Shown piece by piece: positions 56,961-64,000 of a stretch of 64,000 nt of DNA. The position numbers and the translations under genes are program-made. Each line of letters starts with the position of its first letter. Positions within the stretch are counted from its first letter, which is position 1. Under the pieces are notes generated by a model that saw nothing but the letters and a program-made list of their open reading frames with translations, was not told where the DNA came from and ran no database searches. This stretch comes from Datisca glomerata (Eukaryota; Streptophyta; Magnoliopsida; Cucurbitales; Datiscaceae), in contig QANY01012059.1 of the NCBI GenBank assembly GCA_003255025.1, positions 496,001 through 560,000 of the forward strand. The letters run 5' to 3'.

Positions 56961-58710
56961 TTGTGTTTGTCTCACAAGGTCGAGATCTCTAGCATTTTCG
57001 AGTGCGTTGATGCCATGTTAGGTAGTGAAAGATCAAACTTAGGGTCTTTAAATGCTTATGGAGGGTCTGAGGCTTTAGTGGAGGAGTTACGCTCGGACTA
57101 CGTTTACAAAGATGTACTAGTCCCAGCATATCATGCTGAAGTTAGTAGGTCCCCAAGTTTGTCCAAGGCTATTGCTCAGATTTATTAAACCTCTTGGTAG
57201 GGACAAGTTCCTTTTAGTTCCTTGTTTTTGTATTCTTACTCAGGCTCACTTGAAGAAGTACTAAGTTGAGTTTAGTATCCCCAAATCATTGAAGTTGTGA
57301 CTTCCACACTATTTCGAGCATCTAAACTCCTCCTTGGCTGAGGGGTAGGTGTGATTTTACGATTACCCCTCTGAGATTTAGGCTCAGTTTTTCACTCCTC
57401 AAGTAAGTTACTTCTAAATTCATGGAGAGTGCACCTCTGACTCTTGGTCCTTGGACACAAAATTGGGGTTATAGTGAATTTAAAGCTCTTTAAGAGATTT
57501 TACTTTTTGGTCGAGCACACTGATTCTCTTGGCCGTTAGTACTCAATGCCCGAGGGAAGTTAGGGATTCTCCTCAGCATAGCCAGTAACAACAAATACTG
57601 GAAGAACAAATATTTCTTCTTTTGAGGTGATTGGGAGTATACCCTCATGAGGTTCTGACGAATGTCAGGGTTCTCCCCGTAGTAGCTGAGCCTCCACATA
57701 TTACTAGGCTCCACACGAGCTCAGGTACTCCAAGTAGGATCTGAAAACATTCTTATTCTGTGTAAAGAAAGTCGGGGCTTTGGTATCAATGTCTGCGCCT
57801 TGCAATCCTCTGGTAGGCCGTCACTTTCTCCATCAAAGCCCCCACATCTAAGCTCTACTATGGCCCAGTCTACACCCATTAGCCCTGAGAAGATGGATCG
57901 AACTGAAGTGGTTAAGGAGATCCCCCGAATCTAGCCGAGATCTTTCAAGTTATTATAGGATGCATCTTTATAGTTGAATAATGCCTTAGCTGTTGATGCT
58001 GCTAAGTGGTTACTCACTCTTCAAGTCCAAGCCCTTATGAGGTTGTTTTTCATTTTATCCGCCCAAATTTTTTGTACCCAAGCTCATACTTAACTTAGTT
58101 AATTTATTTGTCTAGCTTTGTAATTTTACCTTTCAATTTACTTAGGTTGCAAGGTCAAGGTACATGAGGCTACTCAGTCGGGTGCTTTTAAGGTTACATC
58201 CGAGGCTATGGAGGTGTCTTCACTTGGTGCAACCATGGAGGGCTTAAGGAGCGGGTCGTGATTTTTTAGTATAACCTCTTTTTCCATGAGAGGTCTTTGA
58301 GGTAGGTGTCTCTAGAATGAGATGAGCTGAGAGCCATGGTCAAGAAACTAGAAACACCTGTCATGAGTTTCAAGAGGAATTGAAGGGGATTCGTGATCAC
58401 GTATAATGTGGGCTTCATGGCCCATCGTAGAAAGATGAAGCTGGTGGCAAAAGTTGGTGAGTTTGATTAGTGGAATCCCCTTTAGATGAAGCTGGAGGCT
58501 AAAGCTGGTCAGTGTGATTAGTGGAATCCCCTTCTTCTCCTTCAGGTGAGTCGAACCAACCAAAGGAGGTGGCCCAATGAGGTTGTTGATGGTAATCCCA
58601 CCTTGGTCGAGGTTGTTCCCATCTTGTCAAAACAACTTATTGAGGCAGCAGCTGAAGCTAAAGTCCCTAATGAAGGAGGGATTCATGCCCGATGGAAATG
58701 ACTTAGCCTT
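56961..58710 (+). pseudogene. Extra-ORF relic of element D
   Basis: An open part at 56961-57188 has SLNAYGGSEALVEELRSDYV. After breaks, LKKYXVEFSIPKSLKL (about 57250-57300) and KYWKNKYFFF followed by GDWEYTL (about 57595-57640) match the middle of Tat extra ORFs, where 'W-K-x-x-FFF-V-x-G-x-WEY' is common. A Ser/Pro-rich piece (about 57780-57900) and Ala/Glu-rich coiled-coil-like text (about 57960-58020 and 58590-58690) follow. Strongly decayed. It is on the plus strand, like the extra ORFs of B and E. Confidence 0.5.
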
Positions 58711-58995
58711 TGTGTTGGAGACCATATAGATTGATGTTTTTTATTGTTTAGCAGATATATGAATTTTAACCCGCATGGCTTTTTAAGCCATATGTGGTCT
58801 TTAAAAATGAAATATTACTTTGTTACATTTTAAGTACTTGTTCCCTTATCTTTTGGAGTTTCCAAATAGTTTCCTTATTTAACTTTATTATTTGGACATA
58901 CCTGTGACATCTTTAGTAATTTTGCGAATCTAAACATCTGGGGTGTCATCGGCAAAGAATGTTGCTCTATCTTAAGTTGGGTTTGGGATACATCC
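58711..58995. other. AT-rich spacer between extra ORF and tandem array of element D
   Basis: No gene or clear repeat unit. It corresponds to 36538-36962 of element B. Confidence 0.4.
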
Positions 58996-60060
58996 TACCC
59001 ATAGTTTCATTGTGAATAAGAGGCCATTACATCAAGCACCGCAGTGGCATTACACGATCTTTTTCAAAGCAATCGTTCGTGGATTGAAGGCCTCGAAAGT
59101 TGTAGCTTTGGGCAAGGGCTTTCATATAAGAATATGGTGATCTCGACTGCCATGAAAGACTATTGTTGTCCTTTTACCCTATACAAGGTCTTTCTCCTAG
59201 TCATCTATGGTGAATAGGAGGCCTTTGTAGTTGTACTCTTAGGAAATACTTTCATCTGAGTATCTGGTGATCTTAGATGCCATGAAAGATGGTGGTGGTT
59301 GTTTTACCCTATGTAGGGTCTTTTTGGTGAATAGGGACATCACTAGCTGTAGCTTTAGGTGAGGGCTTTTGTCCAAGCATCTGGTGGTCAGAGGTGTCTT
59401 GAAGAGATGACTGTAGTCTTTTGACAATAGGAGGACTCAACAGCCATAGGCTTAGGAGTGGGCATTTGTTTAAGCATCTGGTGGTCCCAAGTGCCGAAAA
59501 AAATAACAGTGGTGCTTTTTCCACATGCAAGGTCTTTCTCTTATTCATATGTGGTGAGTAAGAGGCCTTACCAGTCGTAGCTTTAGGTGAGGGATTTTGT
59601 CTTAGCATTTGGTGGTCTCATGTGCAACAAAAAATGACTGTGGACTTTTTACTCTATGTAGAATATTTTTTCCATTCATCCATGGTGAATAGGAGGCTTC
59701 AACGGTCATAAACTTATGCAAGGGCTTCCGTCTGAGCATCTAGTGGTCTCGGGTGCCATGAAAGATGATCGTGGTTTTTTCTCCCTATGCAGGGTCTTTC
59801 GCCTAGTCATTTGTGGTAAATAAGAGGCCTCAACAGTTGCAAGTTTTGGTGAGGTATTGCGTCCAAGCATCTAGTTGTCATGAAAGATGACTATGGTCCT
59901 TTTTCATTAGCATGGTGTTTCTCTTAGTCAATCATGGTGAATATGAGGCCTGAGCAACACTAGGCTTAGCTGAGATCTTTTATCCCAGCATCTAGTGGTC
60001 TTGGGTGTCACTGAATATGACCATGGTCATTTTAAAGAATCTTTTTCAACTATTCAAGAG
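58996..60060. repeat. 131-bp tandem array in the 3' region of element D, about 8 units
   Basis: Units carry 'gcatctggtggtc', 'gtgccatgaaagatga', 'tttaccctatgcagggtct' and 'ggtgaataggaggcct'. Anchor positions 59130, 59260, 59377, 59474, 59605, 59736, 59867 and 59988 give periods of 130, 117, 97, 131, 131, 131 and 121 bp. The basic unit is thus 131 bp, with some shortened units. It has the same relative position as the 67-bp array in element B but an unrelated sequence. Confidence 0.85.
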
Positions 60061-60474
60061 TCGTATATTGAGAAGAGTATTTGCTTTTCCTATACTAGCA
60101 TTATCTGCAAAGTGGTAAGACTGAGGATGATGTCAAGAGCATGGTTTGAAGGATATCCTATGTTCTCATTTCCAATAGTCTACATGGGTCTTAGGACATC
60201 ATTGATGATGACATGCCCAAGGGGGATTTGCGTTGTCTTAGTCGAGACTTGGGGTCATTTTATGCTTGTTTGTGGTTACCGAGTCAGAACCAAATGCGAC
60301 AGAGGTGGTGCATACGAATTTTACGAGGGGGTACCCTCAAAGAATGCTTAGCATTGTTTGAATTTTACTATTAAGAGCATGGAGATTCCGGCTACAAGAT
60401 GATCTATCTCGAGCATAGTGACATCTACAACAATGATAGCATGCCGCTCCCATGAGGTAGTTGCTGTTGGAATT
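60061..60474. other. Sequence after the tandem array, unassigned
   Basis: The open frame 59995-60351 continues out of the array and shows no domain. By analogy with element B, pol on the minus strand should follow, but none was recognised, so element D seems truncated here. Confidence 0.35.
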
Positions 60475-61231
60475 TGTCGATAAAGTATGGTGTAATAACT
60501 ATTTATATGTATTTAGTTGTTTCTATGACATTTTGTATTACTGAATTTATTGAATGAATGAAAGTTTTTCAATTAATTAAAGTGTGTTTATAATTTACTC
60601 AAGTCCTGGAACTATTCTCAACGTAAGAAGAGTAAAGACTGAGGGGTCTTCCAGATAAACTCTTCAGAAATAGTTCAAAATGTTATTTACAGTCTTAGGA
60701 TCGATTGGGCAATCGAGTCCGATTACGACTGATAGGTTGAACCAAATGATGTCGATCTTGGGACATGGGAGTGGGGACTCTAACAGTTGACCTAGACATG
60801 TTGTGAAGCATGTTGAATAGACCAGTAACAATTTAGTTTGGAGTGCAACCGTTTATCTAGCTCTAAATCTAATTATTAAACCTTACGAGTATTTTCATAA
60901 TTATCTTAATCCTGAGGTAAATATGAAACTTGACCTCGTTAGTTATGATCTTTGATACGTCAAATGAGTGAGTTCAAATTTTCGGACAATACTTTAGCTG
61001 TAGGGATTGTGACTTAACTATGTTGGAGTTGCGTGATTCACAGGTATGAAAATCCGTGGTTAGATTACAAAATGCAACAATATCACCTTATGCTTTATTG
61101 ATTAGTGTGTGGAAGACATAATAGTGATTTGTCTTATACAATTCACTATGTCTTATTCAATGATACATTTCATCGAGTACCTTACCAGGTTAATTGTAAT
61201 AGGCAAGGATTACTTATACCAGTGACATGAT
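60475..61231 (+). mobile_element. LTR-like fragment starting TGTTGGAATTTG, cut by element E
   Basis: The start TGTTGGAATTTGTC resembles the beginning of many copia LTRs. The sequence ends at 61231 where element E is inserted. The remainder and a partner LTR would lie beyond the window, so this is a suggestion only. Confidence 0.35.
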
Positions 61232-62038
61232 TGTAAAGGATTTTATTTTCGATAACAGGGATCAAAAGGGAAATAGTACAGTAAGGATTGATTTATATAA
61301 GTACAAATAAGACAGAGAGAGAGAGAGACGTAAATGTTTTGAGTTGTGTTTTTTTGTATTGAATATCTTGTTTTTATTTAAAACATTGGTCCTATATAGG
61401 CTTTCCAAATAACATGAGTTGATTAAAATAATAATATAAATAGAGGTACTCATTATGCCTAGAGATTGCACCTGTTTATAAGGATTACTCTGCTAGGTAT
61501 GAACCCATTTCCCTTTGTCATTTCCCATTTGTCTCGCTCAGCCGTCAATCAGTCATAGCTACTTGGTGATTTCTTGTACTTTCGAGCTAATCAGTCACAG
61601 CCATTTGGTGACCTGTCAATCAGTCTCATCCGAGTTATTCAGCTTACTCAATCAATCACAACCTTTTGATAGTTATTTCCAATCCCTTTCATTCGTTCCC
61701 GCTCTTCTTCTTTTTTCGTTCTTGCACAGTTCAGTGAGGGCATTTCCCGTTCTGGATTTGTGGGTCCCCAATTAATATTTTCTCATTCTTAAAGGTGCAG
61801 GTCCTCTATCATCCTTTTCCCATTGACCGGTCTTCTTTTTCCGTTCTGAAGAAGTTTCCCACTTACGAGTTCCTTCCCGTTTAGAGTTTTGATCCGTGTT
61901 TTTTTCATACCTCATGATCTGTTTGTGTCACTTCTGGTTTCCCGTCTAGCCCCTAAATTTGTCATGTTCATGGTTCACGCGTCCACTCAAGATTTGTTCT
62001 TTCTATACACGTGTCTTGGGTGGTTTTTTTCATGTTCA
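61232..62038 (-). repeat. LTR of element E, relative of element B
   Basis: Starts TGTAAAGG and ends CATGTTCA, as the LTRs of element B. Shared text includes 'gattactctgctaggtatg', 'gtcacagccatttggtg' and 'acacgtgtcttgggtggttt'. 807 bp. The minisatellite part is short and degenerate. The element continues beyond the window. Its presumed target site is ATGAT (61227-61231). Confidence 0.85.
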
Positions 62039-62053
62039 TTTGCCCCAATTACA
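62039..62053 (-). other. Polypurine-tract-like site of element E
   Basis: Minus strand TAATTGGGGCAAA directly precedes TGAACATG, the same position as the GGGGGG-rich tract of element B. The single C weakens the run. Confidence 0.55.
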
Positions 62054-62522
62054 CTTAATAAAGTTTCACTTATTGATGTACAATGATGAGGAGTTTTGAT
62101 TGCATGTGTCTTTAACAAGATCATCTTGTCTTTTCTCAGGAACCTACACTTCTTTGGAAATGACAAACAAATACATATAATGTTAATTAAATCAAGAGAG
62201 ATGCATCTTTTTCCTGTGGTGGCGCTTCATTTTCCATTCATACTGATATCTTTCCTGTAAAGCAGCTTTTCGTTATCTATCTTTTACCTTTTCGGTTTCC
62301 CACTTTCAATTGCTTTAATCAAAGTATGCTTTATTTCTTTTTTTTCCAACTGTCGTCGTGCCATTCGCTGGTGCATGTGATGGTTCTATCTTGTCAGTCG
62401 CGCCTTTCCAGAAACATCCCTTTAGATTCCCGTTTTCAAAAATTCATGGAGAGCATTTTTATTTTCTTTTCAAATCCGCAGCCTATTTAAGGATTCTCAT
62501 TCTTCATTTCTTCCTACCTTCA

Positions 62523-64000
62523 TCTTCTCGTGGTAAGATATTCTCCCTCTATAACTTCTTCTTCTTCATCTTCTTTCAGATTTTCTTGCCTAAAATCCCT
62601 TATTCTTCATTTACGAAGCGCAGGAACACTTCTAAGTTTAATCCCCCTGTACCTTTGGTTAGAAACCAAGCTGAGTTAGAGCATTTTTTAGATTCCCACT
62701 ATGATTCTATTCCCCCAACGTAGTGTGCAATTTAGGTGAAAGTGACATGCAGGCCACCCGCATAGCCCTCCATGCCAAATAACCTTAAACCATATGTACA
62801 TAGCCTTGGGACCTAAACTTCCTTTCTCTCATTTCTTTCACGAATTTTCCACACCTGTAAATTAGCTCCGTCTCAGTTTACCCCTACTTTGTATAGGATC
62901 TTGCTTGCTTTTGAGGCCTTGAATAGAAGGCACGATTTAGATTTAGGAGTAGATAAATTAGGATGAGATACATCATTAAGTATTGCGCCGAGTCTGAAAG
63001 TTACTAATTGGCCCCTCATCCCGGTGTTGAGAAAAGAAAAATGATTACCGCGATCCCAAAAGGAGACAAAGGCAGGGAGTGGGATGTTCTCCAGATATGA
63101 GGGAATTGGGGCGGTGATGGCTACTGCATGATTCCCCGTAGATGGGGAGTCTATGGTAAGTCGTTAAACCACCAGTTCCCATTTATTTTCATTTTGTTTC
63201 CTCATTTTCTTGTTTATCTTTACTAACTTTCTTTCTTTTCCTTTATCTTATAGATAACAAAAGGAATAAGCTTCCCTATCTATCCTAGGAGTCAAGGGAA
63301 AATTGTAGTAGTGTTCAACATCCGTGGATGGGGTTGGGATGATCTTTAAGACCTGAGATAGGAAATCATCGTCGCCTTCATCCCGGGCGTTGACCAAGTT
63401 CCACCTCTTCGTGCAGTGCCTTTGTCCTTAGTGCATCCATCCACATCATCTCCTTTATCTTCTCCTAAAATCCCATTAGGTATTCCTATTTCCCAATCTC
63501 TGATTTCCATTTCTAGTATTTACATGTTTCCTGGATCTGAACGGGAAGACGTGGAACATGACCGTCTATTTCAAAACCTTACAGTGAGTGTTATGTCGAG
63601 GTGCACGCGTCTGCACTATCATTAGGGACGTTGTCGAGGAAGAAAGGAAAGTTCGTCTGAGGCATGAGGCTTCGAGTTCTTCCTAAATGGACCCTTCTCC
63701 TACTTCCAACGAGACTCCGACTGTTCCTGCTTCTCCTCCGGTCATTCCTCTTGGCCCTTCTGTTGCAGCTGAAAATTTTCAGCGGTGTCCTTCTACTCCG
63801 CCCCCTACACAACCGGATTCAACTCTTGTCCTTTCTTATGATTCCTAGGGAAGGGCGTTGTGGAGATGGAAGCATTTTCATAGGGTCCCCCAGATCCCCG
63901 CTTCTGTCAACTTCCTGGGGGCGCTCAGCTCACATTGTACTCCGCAGGGTCCAGTTAGACACGGACATATAGTAGCTCGTAATATGTCCATCAGGAACCA
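62523..64000 (+). pseudogene. Antisense extra ORF of element E, cut by the window end
   Basis: Parallel to the extra ORF of B. VRNQAELEHFLDSHYDSIPP (open at 62358-62723) is followed by frame breaks, then CKLAPSQFTPTLYRILLAFE and ALNRRHDLDLGVDKL, the PF04195-type domain. Text corresponding to KRKMITAIPKGDKG lies at about 63035-63070. A likely intron spans 63156-63253. A Ser/Pro/Leu-rich middle section follows to the window end. Stops and frame changes show decay, but at different places than in B. Confidence 0.65.
63156..63253 (+). other. Probable intron in the extra ORF of element E
   Basis: 98 bp with donor ATG|GTAAGT, a T-rich interior and acceptor CTTATAG. The flanking coding text matches element B, which has the same gap with a mutated donor. 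An intron in an antisense ORF fits transcription from the strand opposite to gag-pol, so it would not be spliced out of the genomic RNA. Confidence 0.6.

Overview
This is nuclear DNA of a flowering plant, most likely a eudicot. It holds one intact host gene in a large block of nested, mostly decayed transposable elements. The plant assignment rests on three things: a DREB-type AP2/ERF transcription factor, Ty3/gypsy elements with plant Tat-lineage features (dual RNase H and an antisense extra ORF), and CACTA and Ty1/copia elements. No rRNA, tRNA, CRISPR or prokaryotic operon structure was seen. A single N lies at 52423.

Layout. (1) 1-12.9 kb: a decayed gypsy element 'A' with pol on the minus strand. 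It is broken by an LTR (about 1181-2396), a CACTA element (2758-9067, TSD CAT) and a 334-bp MITE (9803-10136, 10-bp TSD). (2) 13.1-20.2 kb: gene-bearing, AT-rich DNA with the single-exon DREB gene at 17685-18395, the only coding sequence I regard as functional. (3) 20.3-31.1 kb: gypsy array 'C', four LTRs separated by three differently deleted internal regions. (4) 33.03-43.65 kb: gypsy element 'B', bounded on both sides (TSD GCTCC), with gag and pol on the minus strand, an antisense extra ORF on the plus strand, and its reverse-transcriptase segment inverted in place. (5) 44.7-55.3 kb: a second CACTA element with a copia element (47.2-53.4 kb) inside it, set among LTR-like pieces of another gypsy family 'D'. 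(6) 55.5-60.4 kb: element D remains, with an extra-ORF relic and a 131-bp tandem array. (7) 60.5-61.2 kb: part of an LTR-like sequence, cut by element 'E' (61232 to the window end), a relative of B.

The recurring theme is the Tat-type architecture. At least four of the five gypsy copies carry an extra ORF antisense to pol, with an N-terminal domain of the kind called 'putative gypsy type transposon' (PF04195). In B the extra ORF adds a Ser/Pro-rich middle and a coiled-coil tail. B and E share an 85-98-bp intron-like segment in it. Tandem arrays (67 bp in B, 131 bp in D) sit between this ORF and pol. All pol genes are broken by stops, frameshifts and active-site changes, so none is autonomous as it stands. 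The most unusual structures are the inverted RT block in B, the four-LTR array C, the LTR minisatellite in B whose copy number explains the LTR length difference, and the intron-like segment of the extra ORF.
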